A program made the position numbers and the translations under genes. Shown piece after piece: positions 34,482 to 43,711 of a stretch of DNA of 64,000 bases (position 1 is its first letter; every line of letters begins with the position of its first letter). The DNA comes from Flavobacteriales bacterium. Lineage in GTDB: Bacteria; Bacteroidota; Bacteroidia; Flavobacteriales; JABDKJ01. The notes under the pieces are model-generated. The model had not been told where the DNA came from, did no database searches, and saw nothing but the letters and a program-made list of their open reading frames with translations. The stretch is taken from positions 1 through 64,000 of the forward strand of contig JABDKJ010000033.1 in assembly GCA_013002285.1 (NCBI GenBank), given 5' to 3'.

Positions 34482-35603
34482 TTGGCCGGTATTTACATTC
34501 ATATACCCTACTGCAAGCAAGCTTGTAACTATTGCGACTTTCATTTTTCAACCCAGAAAAACAGCATGGAAGAAATGCAGCAAGCCATGCTCAAAGAATT
34601 GGAAATGCGTAAAGCTTTTCTTGGAAAAGATCCTGTAGAAACGATCTATTTTGGAGGTGGTTCTCCGAGTCTTTTGCCAAAAACATATCTAGAAGCCTTT
34701 CTCAATTCTATTGAGAAAATGGCACCTGGAACTGCAGAAAGAGAAGTCACTCTAGAAGCAAATCCAGACGATATGGACCTAGAGACTTTAATGGATTGGC
34801 GATCGATCGGAATAAACAGGCTATCAGTAGGTATCCAGTCTTTCCATGACCAAGACCTGAAATGGATGAACAGAGCGCACAATGCAGATGAAGCAAAGCT
34901 TTGTATAAAAAGGGCAAAGCAAGCTGGCTTTGAAAATATCTCGATAGATCTGATATATGGCATTCCAGACCAAGACATGAATACTTGGAAAGAAAACGTG
35001 CAATTGGCCATCGCGTCTCACATCCAACATATTTCGGCCTATTGTCTGACCATCGAAAAGAATACCGTTTTCGGCAATTGGAAAGCTCACAACAAACTAA
35101 GTGAAGCACCTGACGAAAAAGTGGAAGAAGAGTTCCTATTTCTAAGGAACCAACTATCCGATTCAGGTTTTGAGCATTACGAGATCTCCAATTTTGCCAA
35201 AGCAGGATCTATTTCTAAACATAATTCGGCTTATTGGAAGGGAAGTAATTATATGGGCATTGGCCCATCTGCTCATTCTTTTGACGGAAAACAAAGACTC
35301 TGGAATGTAAGGAACAATCCGCAATATATCAGATCCCTTGGTCTGAACGAATTGGCCATTGAAGCTGAAGTACTAAGCGAGAAAGATCGTTTTAACGAAG
35401 TCGTTCTCACTGGCCTGCGTACCATTTGGGGAGTAGATCTCGATCATCTTCAAGAAGAGTTTGGAGTAGACCTCTTGGAAAAGGAAAAGAAAGTGATTTA
35501 TCAATTCAAGGAGGAGCTTAGAATTGAGGATCAACACTTGAAACTGAAGAAAAAGGGACTCTTGTTGGCAGATCGCATTGCATCTGACTTATTTTGGGTG
35601 TAA
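34482..35603 (+). CDS. hemW: Radical SAM heme chaperone HemW
   Basis: 373 residues. The radical-SAM cysteine motif CX3CX2C is CKQACNYC (C11, C15, C18) right at the N terminus in the IYIHIPYCKQACNYCDFHF context typical of HemW. YFGGGSPSLLP, SVGIQSFHD and YEISNFAKAG follow. HemW proteins bind heme and are thought to deliver it to respiratory enzymes; older annotation as coproporphyrinogen oxidase HemN is usually wrong when, as here, the fourth cysteine of HemN (CX3CX2CXC) is absent. The start is a TTG one base after the kinase stop. Confidence 0.93.
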   Translation: MAGIYIHIPYCKQACNYCDFHFSTQKNSMEEMQQAMLKELEMRKAFLGKDPVETIYFGGGSPSLLPKTYLEAFLNSIEKMAPGTAEREVTLEANPDDMDLETLMDWRSIGINRLSVGIQSFHDQDLKWMNRAHNADEAKLCIKRAKQAGFENISIDLIYGIPDQDMNTWKENVQLAIASHIQHISAYCLTIEKNTVFGNWKAHNKLSEAPDEKVEEEFLFLRNQLSDSGFEHYEISNFAKAGSISKHNSAYWKGSNYMGIGPSAHSFDGKQRLWNVRNNPQYIRSLGLNELAIEAEVLSEKDRFNEVVLTGLRTIWGVDLDHLQEEFGVDLLEKEKKVIYQFKEELRIEDQHLKLKKKGLLLADRIASDLFWV

Positions 35604-35625
35604 TATTTGTAGTACATGTAACCAG

Positions 35626-36513
35626 ATGAAAACGAGCTTTACATATTTCCTTTTCCTTGTCTTGGCAGGACTGATCATGGCCTGTTCATCTCAGCAAGAC
35701 CAGGTGGCCTTAAAAGAATTGCCAGAGGCTGTTATTGAACAGGTAAACAACTCTTCTCATGACACCATATTTTCACAGGAAGATCTGTTTGATGGGAATA
35801 AGATCGTCCGGTCTGCCGATGACACCTACAGTATACATGACAAAAATGGAAACCTAAGGTTTTCCGACCTGCGTTTTGCGAAAAGCATCAGTTGGGAATT
35901 TGCTCAAATATTAGATCAACAAGGCAAGATCAAATTATTGAATGGAGAGCTAGAGCAAGTCGAAAAAGCAGAAACTCCCTACGGCTTTTGTGGAACAGTT
36001 CCGCATTACACAATGGCCATTATTGAAGACGGAAATGATTGGGTTATAACTGCAGACGAGACTTTCTTTGATCATGACCAAAAAATACCACCGAAGGAGA
36101 TCGGTAGATACAGCAAAGAAAATGTCGATCACTTAGAATTCATTTCTGGCACTCATGAATTCAGATATGACAGCAATTTTGGGATCGGAGCTACTATTCC
36201 ACTAGAACCCAGGACTGTGCTCGCTAGAAAAAATGACAAATGGGCTATACCAAACTATTCTCGGGAGTATTCAGATGAGCAATTCAAAGAGTTTCACTCA
36301 AATGAGCTCTCTTTCATTTTCGATTCAGTGTCTATTTTATCCAATGCTATTCAAACGAAAATTGGTGATCTATACGGTTATCATGGAATTTGCACTCCCA
36401 AATATACAGTTCTGTCTCCATTCGATCATCACTTAGCCCGTTTTGAATTGCCTAACGGCCTGACGGGTTTCATAAGTACCGATGGTATCGAGTATTTGGA
36501 TCAAGATCTGTAA
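35626..36513 (+). CDS. Hypothetical lipoprotein
   Basis: 295 residues from the ATG at 35626, which starts a lipoprotein signal peptide with lipobox LIMAC; the open frame begins 16 codons earlier inside hemW. The mature part has repeats suggestive of WG-type beta units (GNLRFSDLRFAKS, GKIKLLNGELEQVEK, DLYGYHGICTPKYTVLSPFDH). No catalytic motif is visible and I do not recognise the family. Its placement 22 bases after hemW suggests co-transcription, not a heme role. Confidence 0.75.
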   Translation: MKTSFTYFLFLVLAGLIMACSSQQDQVALKELPEAVIEQVNNSSHDTIFSQEDLFDGNKIVRSADDTYSIHDKNGNLRFSDLRFAKSISWEFAQILDQQGKIKLLNGELEQVEKAETPYGFCGTVPHYTMAIIEDGNDWVITADETFFDHDQKIPPKEIGRYSKENVDHLEFISGTHEFRYDSNFGIGATIPLEPRTVLARKNDKWAIPNYSREYSDEQFKEFHSNELSFIFDSVSILSNAIQTKIGDLYGYHGICTPKYTVLSPFDHHLARFELPNGLTGFISTDGIEYLDQDL

Positions 36514-36536
36514 TTTTTTTTTATACCTTCAGATAC

Positions 36537-37007
36537 ATGACGATTAAAGCAGAAACAGTAAAAGAGTATTTAGATCAATTGCCAGACGACCGAAAGAAAG
36601 TATTGACCAAGATACGGAAGACCCTAAAAACCAATCTGCCAAAAGGGTTTAAAGAAACGATCCAATATAATATGCCCGGATTTGTTGTTCCACATAGCAT
36701 TTATCCGGATGGATATCATGTGAATCCAAAAGAACCTCTTCCATTTATAAATTATGCATCTCAGAAGAATTTTGTAGCGCTTTATCATTCCGGAGTATAT
36801 GGCGACCCCAAACTAAATAAATGGTTTACAAGTGAATATCCGAAACATTGCAAGACCAAATTAGACATGGGGAAGAGCTGTGTAAGGTTCAAAAAAATGG
36901 AAGATATTCCTTATGCATTGATAGGTGAATTAGCAAAAAAGATCACTGTAGAGGATTACATCTCTTTGTATGAACAAAACCTGAAGAATAGCCGGAAAAA
37001 GGGTTGA
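36537..37007 (+). CDS. DUF1801-family protein
   Basis: 156-residue cytosolic protein of the YdhG-like/DUF1801 family: VKEYLDQLPDDRKKVLTKIR, ETIQYNMPGFVVP, NFVALYHSGVYG and GKSCVRFKKMEDIP are characteristic. Structures in this family resemble frataxin/CyaY; the function is not established. It sits 23 bases downstream of the lipoprotein gene. Confidence 0.85.
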   Translation: MTIKAETVKEYLDQLPDDRKKVLTKIRKTLKTNLPKGFKETIQYNMPGFVVPHSIYPDGYHVNPKEPLPFINYASQKNFVALYHSGVYGDPKLNKWFTSEYPKHCKTKLDMGKSCVRFKKMEDIPYALIGELAKKITVEDYISLYEQNLKNSRKKG

Positions 37008-37020
37008 AAGAATAAATTAT

Positions 37021-37626
37021 TTGAAAAAACCATTCTACGCATTTTGGATACTGATCGGAAGCACTGGTGTTTTGCACACCCAGTATATTCCTACTTATGA
37101 ATATGAGTTCAACCAAAAGCTTAGGGACAACATTGACAAAGTGATACTTGAAGGTGTTGATGATACCTGCGGTGTAATAAACTTTTTCTATCCAATTGAA
37201 CTAAGTTCTGAGGGGTATAGAGGGTCTAATGTACTCCAATTTCAAGTGGAAAATGATTGCTCGAAATTCATTGATCTCACAAAAAAACAAAAAGGATTCT
37301 TCTTGGAGATCATAGTAACTGACAACTACAACCTACTTATGAATTTGAATGATGTCAAAGAGAGTGATATTGAAAATGCTTCTGAGCGTTTTTTCACAGA
37401 TTACCTTGTCAATAAAGAAGGGATCACTTCTCTGCCAACTATCTCTCTTAGGGTGAGTAGAGAATGTAAAAACAAAAAAAGGGTTGATACCATTCTTGAT
37501 ACGATCCATCGAGGCTTTTTTACTGCGGCAAAAAGGTCTGTTGAACTTCGAAAAACACCCCTAAGATTTCACCTTGGCAAGAGTTCAAGGGCTGAGCCAC
37601 CCCGCATAGAACTGTTCGGCCAATAA
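37021..37626 (+). CDS. Hypothetical exported protein
   Basis: 201 residues beginning at a TTG (LKKPFYAFW) with a plausible signal peptide ending near VLHTQ. Three cysteines are present in the mature part, together with Lys/Arg-rich segments near the end (RVSRECKNKKRVDTI). No family recognised and no conserved motif seen. Coding status is supported by the clean signal sequence, in-frame length and close fit between neighbours (13 bases after the DUF1801 gene). Confidence 0.65.
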   Translation: MKKPFYAFWILIGSTGVLHTQYIPTYEYEFNQKLRDNIDKVILEGVDDTCGVINFFYPIELSSEGYRGSNVLQFQVENDCSKFIDLTKKQKGFFLEIIVTDNYNLLMNLNDVKESDIENASERFFTDYLVNKEGITSLPTISLRVSRECKNKKRVDTILDTIHRGFFTAAKRSVELRKTPLRFHLGKSSRAEPPRIELFGQ

Positions 37627-37716
37627 GTCTTTGCCAGATAAATATTTTCTCAAAAGATCCATATCAGAGATCTAAATTCTACTTGTTTTCCTATTTTGAA
37701 GCCTGAATTAAACTAA

Positions 37717-38160
37717 GTGAACAACTATAAAAAGATCTGGTCTCTCATTCCATTGGTCATTATTGTGTCCTATGGACTGATACCTCTTATTGGTGATGGC
37801 GGACCTGAAAATTGGTTCTTGGGTAAACGAACTATTCTCGTTTTCCTTATGTGCGGTTTCATTTTTATTTCTGGTATCGGATATTATGTAAACAGGAAAA
37901 AGCTATTTGGTAAAAAGTTGATAAGCACTCACATTTGGACTACATTCATTGGTTTCGCAGCCATATTGATATCCATTTTGGGTTACTATTATTATGACGT
38001 CTCTATTTTTCAAAATGGTTTAGAAGCCGAACATTTTCATAACCAACAGACAAACTTTGTCATATTGGTTTTTCTCGCTGCAGCCCTTATCGTTGTTGGT
38101 CTTTGTGTTTACATGATCAACCTAGTTATGTCAAACTTCTCAGAAGATATTGAAGAATGA
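37717..38160 (+). CDS. Small four-helix membrane protein
   Basis: 147 residues with hydrophobic segments at about 8-24, 38-55, 68-88 and 112-135, giving a four-helix inner-membrane protein. The start is a GTG (37717). No conserved catalytic residue or known family was recognised. Its stop overlaps the start of the cyclase-family gene by 4 bases, so they are translated together. Confidence 0.72.
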   Translation: MNNYKKIWSLIPLVIIVSYGLIPLIGDGGPENWFLGKRTILVFLMCGFIFISGIGYYVNRKKLFGKKLISTHIWTTFIGFAAILISILGYYYYDVSIFQNGLEAEHFHNQQTNFVILVFLAAALIVVGLCVYMINLVMSNFSEDIEE

Positions 38161-38930
38161 TCGCAGAAATAGAACATAATGGCAAGAGATACGAAGTAGA
38201 CCTTGACAAGCCAATAGACATCTCTATTCCGCTGAGAGCGGAAGACGACAATCCTAAAGCTTGGTATGTAGATAAACCTACGATAACCCCTGTACAGGGA
38301 GATAGTTTTGTTGGCTCCGTTGAAAAAGGAGGGTCAGTAAATTTTAGGGACATTACTTTCAATCCGCATGGTCACGGAACGCATACAGAATGCGTTGGGC
38401 ATATTTCAAGTGAAGTATTCTCAATAAACAGACATTTAAAGAAATTCTTTGTTATCGCCAAAGTCATTACGATCGAGCCGGAAATATTAGGAAATGATGA
38501 AGGTGAACACAGAAAAAAAGGTGATAGGGTTATTACGCGACATCAAGTGGAAAAGGTATTTAATGGAGACAAATTTGAAGCTGTGATCATTCGCACTTTG
38601 CCCAACGATGCAAGTAAATTGATCCGCCAATATTCTTCAACAAATTTTCCTTACATGAATGAAAATGCTGCAGCAATTTTAAAGGAACACGATATCAAAC
38701 ATCTTTTGATAGATCTTCCTTCGATCGACAGAGAAGAAGATGGAGGAAAGTTACTGGCGCATCATGCATTTTGGAATTATCCGGAACATGCCAGAATGGA
38801 TGCAACGATCACAGAATTCATTTATGTGAAAGATGACATTGAAGACGGAACCTATCTACTCAATATACAGATCGCGCCATTTGTAAATGACGCTACGCCT
38901 AGTAAGCCCATACTTTATGCTATGCAATGA
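38157..38930 (+). CDS. Cyclase-family (kynurenine formamidase-like) metal hydrolase
   Basis: 257 residues. The family metal motif is NPHGHGTHTECVGHIS, equivalent to the HXGTHXD signature with Glu in place of Asp. Later DLPSIDREEDGGKLLAHHAFW supplies further ligands. Members include arylformamidase of tryptophan breakdown and polyketide-type cyclases, but no other kynurenine gene is near. Overlaps of 4 bases with both neighbours tie it into the operon. Confidence 0.82.
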   Translation: MIAEIEHNGKRYEVDLDKPIDISIPLRAEDDNPKAWYVDKPTITPVQGDSFVGSVEKGGSVNFRDITFNPHGHGTHTECVGHISSEVFSINRHLKKFFVIAKVITIEPEILGNDEGEHRKKGDRVITRHQVEKVFNGDKFEAVIIRTLPNDASKLIRQYSSTNFPYMNENAAAILKEHDIKHLLIDLPSIDREEDGGKLLAHHAFWNYPEHARMDATITEFIYVKDDIEDGTYLLNIQIAPFVNDATPSKPILYAMQ

Positions 38931-39271
38931 ATATTGAGGAATTAAGGACATATTGTATCTCAAAGGAATTTGCCACTGAATCATTTCCTTTTGACGAAAG
39001 CACGCTTGTTTTCAAGGTAGTCAAGATGTTTGCTTTGGTAAATATAGAAAAGAAGGAATTCATCAATCTAAAGAACGACCCTGATGAGAATTTAGAATTG
39101 AGAGCATCTTATGAAGGGATAAAACCTGGTTATCACATGAGCAAAAAGCATTGGAACAGTGTCTATTTCAATCATGATGTAGATGACGAACTATTAAAGA
39201 AATTGATCGATACTTCTTATGAAATGATCCGGGCATCATTGACAAAAAAAGAAAGAGAAAACTTGAAATAA
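38927..39271 (+). CDS. MmcQ/YjbR-family protein
   Basis: 114 residues of the MmcQ/YjbR family, with a double-wing fold: ATESFPFDESTLVFKVVKMFALV, KNDPDENLELRASYEGIKPGYHMSKKHW-type segments and a C-terminal SYEMIRASLTKKER helix. The name DNA-binding protein is often attached, but function is unproven. Length is standard. Confidence 0.88.
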   Translation: MNIEELRTYCISKEFATESFPFDESTLVFKVVKMFALVNIEKKEFINLKNDPDENLELRASYEGIKPGYHMSKKHWNSVYFNHDVDDELLKKLIDTSYEMIRASLTKKERENLK

Positions 39272-39310
39272 GAAGTTATCTCCGGTTGAAAAAAGACCTA
39301 CCTTTAAGCA

Positions 39311-39877
39311 ATGCAATCGATCCTTAATTTCTTCAAGAAATATTTCCTAAGAGGGCTGCTATATACACTTCCAGTGGTAATAACGGTTTATACCGTGTAT
39401 CTGGTTTTCGATTTCCTAGGCGGTCTCATCCCTGGAGGATACAAGATCTTGAATGTGATCATATTACTTGCATTTGTTACGTTCATGGGATTCTTGGGAT
39501 CTTCACTTGTTGCTGAACCTATAAAGGATTATTTCCGGAATTTATTGGATCGAGCACCTCTATTGAAAACTATTTATGCGGCCATAAGAGATCTTTTGTC
39601 TGCATTTGTAGGAGATAAGAAACGATTCGACAAACCTGTTTTAGTCAAAGTGAACAAGAATTCTGATCTGGAAAAACTAGGTTTCATTACAGGAGAAGAC
39701 CTATCACATCTTGGCATTGCTAGTGGTAAGGTTGCCGTATACCTTCCTCACTCTTATAACTTTTCCGGGAATTTGTTCATCGTTCCGATAGAGAACGTCA
39801 CACCCATTGACAAGCCGGCTTCAGAGGTTATGAAATACATTGTTTCCGGTGGAGTTGCAGATGTAGGCAATGAGTAA
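39311..39877 (+). CDS. DUF502 membrane protein
   Basis: 188 residues. Two membrane helices near the N terminus (GLLYTLPVVITVYTVYLVF and NVIILLAFVTFMGFLGSSL) followed by LLDRAPLLKTIYAAIRDLL and a soluble beta-rich tail are the DUF502 pattern. The function is not established; plant relatives are membrane proteins. It overlaps the EamA transporter gene by 8 bases. Confidence 0.88.
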   Translation: MQSILNFFKKYFLRGLLYTLPVVITVYTVYLVFDFLGGLIPGGYKILNVIILLAFVTFMGFLGSSLVAEPIKDYFRNLLDRAPLLKTIYAAIRDLLSAFVGDKKRFDKPVLVKVNKNSDLEKLGFITGEDLSHLGIASGKVAVYLPHSYNFSGNLFIVPIENVTPIDKPASEVMKYIVSGGVADVGNE

Positions 39878-40769
39878 GAAGCTAAAGAATTTATTAATTC
39901 TTCATGGAACTGTTATCATTTTCGGATACACTGGAATATGGGGAAAGCTTATTTCCATAGAAGCCATTCCTTTGGTTTGGTGGCGGATCCTCATAGCTAT
40001 TGCAAGCATATTTCTTTTTTTAGTTCTGAGTAAGAAATTAGGTATTCCTGACAGAAAAATGCTCGTTAAATTTTGTCTAGTCGGAGGAGCGATCGCTGTA
40101 CATTGGATCACCTTTTTCGCAGCCATAAAAGTCTCTAACGTCTCTGTAGCACTGGCTGTTATGGCAAGCGCAGCATTTTTTACCTCAGTTCTAGACCCTT
40201 TGATATCAGGGAAAAAATTCATTCGATATGAAGCGATCCTAGGGCTGATAACGATCTTTGGGATCACGATCATTTTTGGTTTTGAGTTCAGATACTTCAT
40301 GGGCATCTTGTTAGCTCTTTGCTCTGCTTTCCTAGCTGCCTTATTCACCGTAATAAATGGTCAATTCATTCAAAAGAATGATAGCTACACCATTACCTTT
40401 TGGGAAATGATAGGGGGCTTCGTAGCAGTCAGTATATTTCTGTTTGCTCAGGATGGCTACACCGCTGATCTCTTTAAACTCTCCTTGTCAGATCTTAAAT
40501 ACTTGTTATTACTAGGTGTTTTAGCAACGACTATAGGTTTCATAGCAAGTGTAAAAGTGATGGAGGTATTGTCACCTTTCACAGTAGCATTGACGGTTAA
40601 CTTGGAACCTGTTTATGCTATCATTCTTGCACTTATCTATTTTGGGGATAGCGAAAGTATGTCTTGGCAATTCTATGTTGGAACGATCATTATTCTTGGA
40701 ACGATCTTCCTGAACACATATTTGAAACGGAAAAAAGAAGCTAAAACAGGAATTAAAAGTCAGGTCTGA
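39870..40769 (+). CDS. EamA/DMT-family transporter
   Basis: 299 residues with ten predicted hydrophobic helices arranged as two EamA repeats (about 6-140 and 150-285). Typical segments are PLVWWRILIAIASIFLFL at the end of helix 2 and SPFTVALTVNLEPVYAIILA in the second repeat. It is presumed to export a small metabolite; the substrate is unknown. The last gene of the rightward run that begins at 30305; its stop overlaps the aldo/keto reductase gene by 17 bases. Confidence 0.88.
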   Translation: MSKKLKNLLILHGTVIIFGYTGIWGKLISIEAIPLVWWRILIAIASIFLFLVLSKKLGIPDRKMLVKFCLVGGAIAVHWITFFAAIKVSNVSVALAVMASAAFFTSVLDPLISGKKFIRYEAILGLITIFGITIIFGFEFRYFMGILLALCSAFLAALFTVINGQFIQKNDSYTITFWEMIGGFVAVSIFLFAQDGYTADLFKLSLSDLKYLLLLGVLATTIGFIASVKVMEVLSPFTVALTVNLEPVYAIILALIYFGDSESMSWQFYVGTIIILGTIFLNTYLKRKKEAKTGIKSQV

Positions 40770-41736
40770 CCGGAACATTGTCCAAGATCTCATCGATCTT
40801 TTCCATTACCTGTTCATCAAGTTTATCTACAACTTCAATGGCTTTTAAATTCTCTTCCAACTGTGAAGTTTTCGAAGCTCCTAGAATAACCGTACTTACA
40901 TTCTCGTTTTTCAAGCACCAGGCCAAGGCAAGTAACGGCATTGTTGTACCGATATCGCCAGCTAAGGCTGTGAGCTTCTTGACTTTCTCTACTCGTTCTT
41001 CAAAAAGGTTTTTGTCCTTAAGCCATTCAAGTCCTTCCATGGTCAAACGGGTCTCTTCCTTTATCCCATCGTTATACTTCCCCGAAAGAACTCCTGAAGC
41101 CAATGGCGACCAAATGGTTGTTCCCATGCCTACTGTTTTAAAGATCTGATCATACTCTACTTCCAACTTGTCTCGCCTGAACATATTATATTCAGGCTGC
41201 TCCATGACAGGTCCGATCAAATGGTTCTTTTCTGCGTACATATGTGCCTCCATGATCTCCTGTGCACTCCATTCTGAGGTTCCCCAATAGAGGATCTTCC
41301 CCTGTTGAATGAGATTATGCATGGTCCAAACGGTTTCTTCTATTGGAGTGTTCTTGTCTGGTCTATGACAGAAATAGAGGTCTAAATAATCAACGTTCAA
41401 CCTTTTCATTGCTGCCTCACAAGCTTCAACTACGTGCTTTCTATGCAGACCAACTTGAGTTGGAAGTTTTCCTCCTGCACCCCAAAAGACCTTAGATGAA
41501 ACGATGTAAGTATCTCTTGCCCATCCCTTCTTCTTTAGGATATTTCCCATAACACGTTCAGATTCTCCGCGGGAATAGATCTCTGCATTGTCAAAAAAAT
41601 TGATGCCATTTTCATATGCGATATCCATCAGTTTTTCTGAGATATCATCACCAATTTGCTTTCCGAAAGTAAGCCAGGAACCAAGAGATAAACGACTTAC
41701 TTGCAAACCCGCTTTTCCTAATCGTTGATAGATCAT
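40753..41736 (-). CDS. Aldo/keto reductase, K+-channel beta-subunit type
   Basis: 327-residue NADPH-dependent reductase. The catalytic tetrad is visible as D49, Y54, K82 and H124 (FFDNAEIYSRG, SSKVFWG, LYFCHRPD). QVGLHRKHVVEACEAAMKRL and the C-terminal VSTVILGASKTSQLEENL cofactor-binding segment place it in the Kv-beta/YghZ-like subgroup, which has broad carbonyl substrates. Single gene, divergent from the carbonic anhydrase gene. Confidence 0.92.
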   Translation of the reverse strand: MIYQRLGKAGLQVSRLSLGSWLTFGKQIGDDISEKLMDIAYENGINFFDNAEIYSRGESERVMGNILKKKGWARDTYIVSSKVFWGAGGKLPTQVGLHRKHVVEACEAAMKRLNVDYLDLYFCHRPDKNTPIEETVWTMHNLIQQGKILYWGTSEWSAQEIMEAHMYAEKNHLIGPVMEQPEYNMFRRDKLEVEYDQIFKTVGMGTTIWSPLASGVLSGKYNDGIKEETRLTMEGLEWLKDKNLFEERVEKVKKLTALAGDIGTTMPLLALAWCLKNENVSTVILGASKTSQLEENLKAIEVVDKLDEQVMEKIDEILDNVPVRPDF

Positions 41737-41800
41737 TGTTCTAATTTTATAATGGCAAATCTAAACATCTTCTTCAATGAACAATTGATATATTTAAGCC

Positions 41801-42313
41801 ATGGCAATGATCAAATACTTAGGGAAACATAAACCCCAGATCGGTAAAAATACTTGGCTTGCAGAAACAGCAACAGTAATTGGTGAAGTAGAGATCGGAA
41901 AGGATTGTGGAGTTTGGTATGGAGCTGTTCTGCGCGGTGATGTTGGTCTCATTAAGATCGGCAATAGAACGAATATTCAAGACAATGCCGTATTGCATGG
42001 AACGGACAAAAAGTCTCTAACTGTGGTCGGTAACAATGTCACGATCGGACACAGAGCAATAGTTCATGGTTGCAAGATCGGTAACAATGTCCTGATAGGA
42101 ATGGGTGCAATAGTTCTAGACAATGCTGTGATCGAAGACAATTCCATTGTAGCTGCCGGAGCCGTTGTACTTGAAAAAACTGTTATAAAAAGCGGAACTA
42201 TATACGCTGGCGTACCAGCCAAAGAGGTTAAAAAACTATATATTTCTGAAGTGCGCGAAATGAACCAAATGTCTGCTTCCCATTATGTTCTCAAAAAAGA
42301 AGAACACCGTTAA
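41801..42313 (+). CDS. Gamma-type carbonic anhydrase-like protein
   Basis: 170-residue left-handed beta-helix of hexapeptide repeats. The three zinc histidines fit the family (H66 in VLHGT, H84 and H89 in IGHRAIVHG, with the usual 5-residue spacing of the last two). Members include active gamma-carbonic anhydrases and others with unknown activity (YrdA/PaaY-like). The stop codon abuts the murI stop with no base between. Confidence 0.9.
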   Translation: MAMIKYLGKHKPQIGKNTWLAETATVIGEVEIGKDCGVWYGAVLRGDVGLIKIGNRTNIQDNAVLHGTDKKSLTVVGNNVTIGHRAIVHGCKIGNNVLIGMGAIVLDNAVIEDNSIVAAGAVVLEKTVIKSGTIYAGVPAKEVKKLYISEVREMNQMSASHYVLKKEEHR

Positions 42314-43120
42314 TTATTTCCAAAGATCCAACTTCTTTAAGGATATGCCTTGTTTAAAAAAGACTTTTGTGCTCTTATCGAAAGACTCGGTGAGGTCCGA
42401 AACATAAAAGCTATCTTTTGCAGAGGATCTTTTCGAAAGAAGGCCATTCTCACTCAAATAAGACTTCACTTTCTCAGCGGTTTTCTGAGCTGAATCAATG
42501 ACCTCGATATCGTCATTGTATACTTCCTTGATCTCTCTTTTTATCAAAGGATAATGGGTACACCCTAGGATGATCGCATCAATATTCTGGAAGGTCTTTT
42601 TATCCAAATAAGCTCTAATGATCGTCTTTGAAATATTATTATTAAAAAAGCCTTCTTCGACCATAGGTGCTAAAAGAGGAGTAGCATTGGAAGTAACTTT
42701 GAGTTTCGGATTCAGCTTTTCTATTCGCTTTACGTATACTCTTGAATTTATGGTTCCCTTAGTACCAATAACTCCTACTTTCCCTTTCTTGAATTTTTTT
42801 GCTACGTATTCAGCTGTAGGGTTGATCACATCTATAACCTCTACCCTGCCTTTCAAATGAGCCCTTAAACTCGCATAAGCATGTGCAGAAGCCGTATTGC
42901 AAGCAATAACGATCAACTTCACCTTTTTCTTCAAGAGCATTTCTGCTATCGTCTTACTCCAATTTCTAATTGCTACGGGAGACTTATCACCATAGGGTAA
43001 GTGAGCCGTATCCCCGAAATATATAAGGCGCTCCAATGGTAATAGCTTACGAATTGCTTTGGCAACGGTAAGTCCTCCGATACCCGAATCAAAAATCCCT
43101 ATAGCATGTTTTGAGTTCAT
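42314..43120 (-). CDS. murI: Glutamate racemase
   Basis: 268 residues. Supplies D-glutamate for peptidoglycan. Motifs: GIFDSGIGGLTVAKAIRK, YFGDTAHLPYGDKS, catalytic C74 in VIACNTASAHAY and C187 in ILGCTHYPLI. It is the last gene of the leftward envelope cluster beginning with the CBS gene at 51606. Confidence 0.96.
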   Translation of the reverse strand: MNSKHAIGIFDSGIGGLTVAKAIRKLLPLERLIYFGDTAHLPYGDKSPVAIRNWSKTIAEMLLKKKVKLIVIACNTASAHAYASLRAHLKGRVEVIDVINPTAEYVAKKFKKGKVGVIGTKGTINSRVYVKRIEKLNPKLKVTSNATPLLAPMVEEGFFNNNISKTIIRAYLDKKTFQNIDAIILGCTHYPLIKREIKEVYNDDIEVIDSAQKTAEKVKSYLSENGLLSKRSSAKDSFYVSDLTESFDKSTKVFFKQGISLKKLDLWK

Positions 43121-43187
43121 TGCATAAAAAAAGTCATTCCAAAAATAGATCTTGAAATGACTTTTACAATTTTATATTAGCTTTCCT

Positions 43188-43691
43188 TTACTCCAAGCCT
43201 AGGTTGGCTTTCACCAAAGGAGCAATATCTTCTCCACCATCAAAATAGACCACAACACCAGTGCTTGTGTCCAAAATGTATGAAAAACCATTCGCCTTTG
43301 CCACAGCATTTATTGCATCTTGAACCTGAGTTAACATTGGGGTAATAAGCTCTTGCTCCATTGCAGCAATGTCTTGTCTTGCTTGGTTCTCTGCATTTTG
43401 GATCCTTCCTTCCATTTCCAAGATCTGGGTTTGCAATGAAGACCTTTCAGTTTGAGTTGCATCACTAGGTAGATCCTGATATTTCTGAGCAGAAGATTGA
43501 TATTCTGCGTACATCGCTTCTATCATTTTCTGCTTTTCAGCAGCAAAATCCTGTGCTTTTTTCTCAGCATCGATTCTTGCTGGTAATGCAGCTAGGATCT
43601 CCTGACTGTTAATGTGACCAAGCTTCGATTGCGCGATAGCTGCGGTACTAAATGTGCTTATTAAAGCAAAAAGTAAAAATATGCGTTTCAT
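43188..43691 (-). CDS. OmpH/Skp-family periplasmic chaperone (second copy)
   Basis: 167 residues from the ATG at 43691, which gives a clean signal peptide (KRIFLLFALISTFSTAAIAQ); a TTG further up is unlikely. The mature protein starts SKLGHINSQEILAALP and has a long helical coiled-coil (about 45-125), then VAKANGFSYILDTSTGVVVYFDGG, as in Skp, which guides unfolded outer-membrane proteins to BamA. It lies 20 bases downstream of another OmpH gene. Confidence 0.92.
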   Translation of the reverse strand: MKRIFLLFALISTFSTAAIAQSKLGHINSQEILAALPARIDAEKKAQDFAAEKQKMIEAMYAEYQSSAQKYQDLPSDATQTERSSLQTQILEMEGRIQNAENQARQDIAAMEQELITPMLTQVQDAINAVAKANGFSYILDTSTGVVVYFDGGEDIAPLVKANLGLE

Positions 43692-43711
43692 GTTCAAATG
43701 TAATTTCAATG

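Noticed and set aside
34646..35109. Three overlapping minus-strand frames inside hemW
   Set aside because: All lie within a complete HemW gene with intact radical-SAM cysteines; compositions look like antisense of coding DNA.
43692..43709. TTG-initiated N-terminal extension of the second OmpH gene
   Set aside because: The downstream ATG at 43691 gives a normal signal peptide; the extra six residues would place charged and bulky residues before it without benefit.
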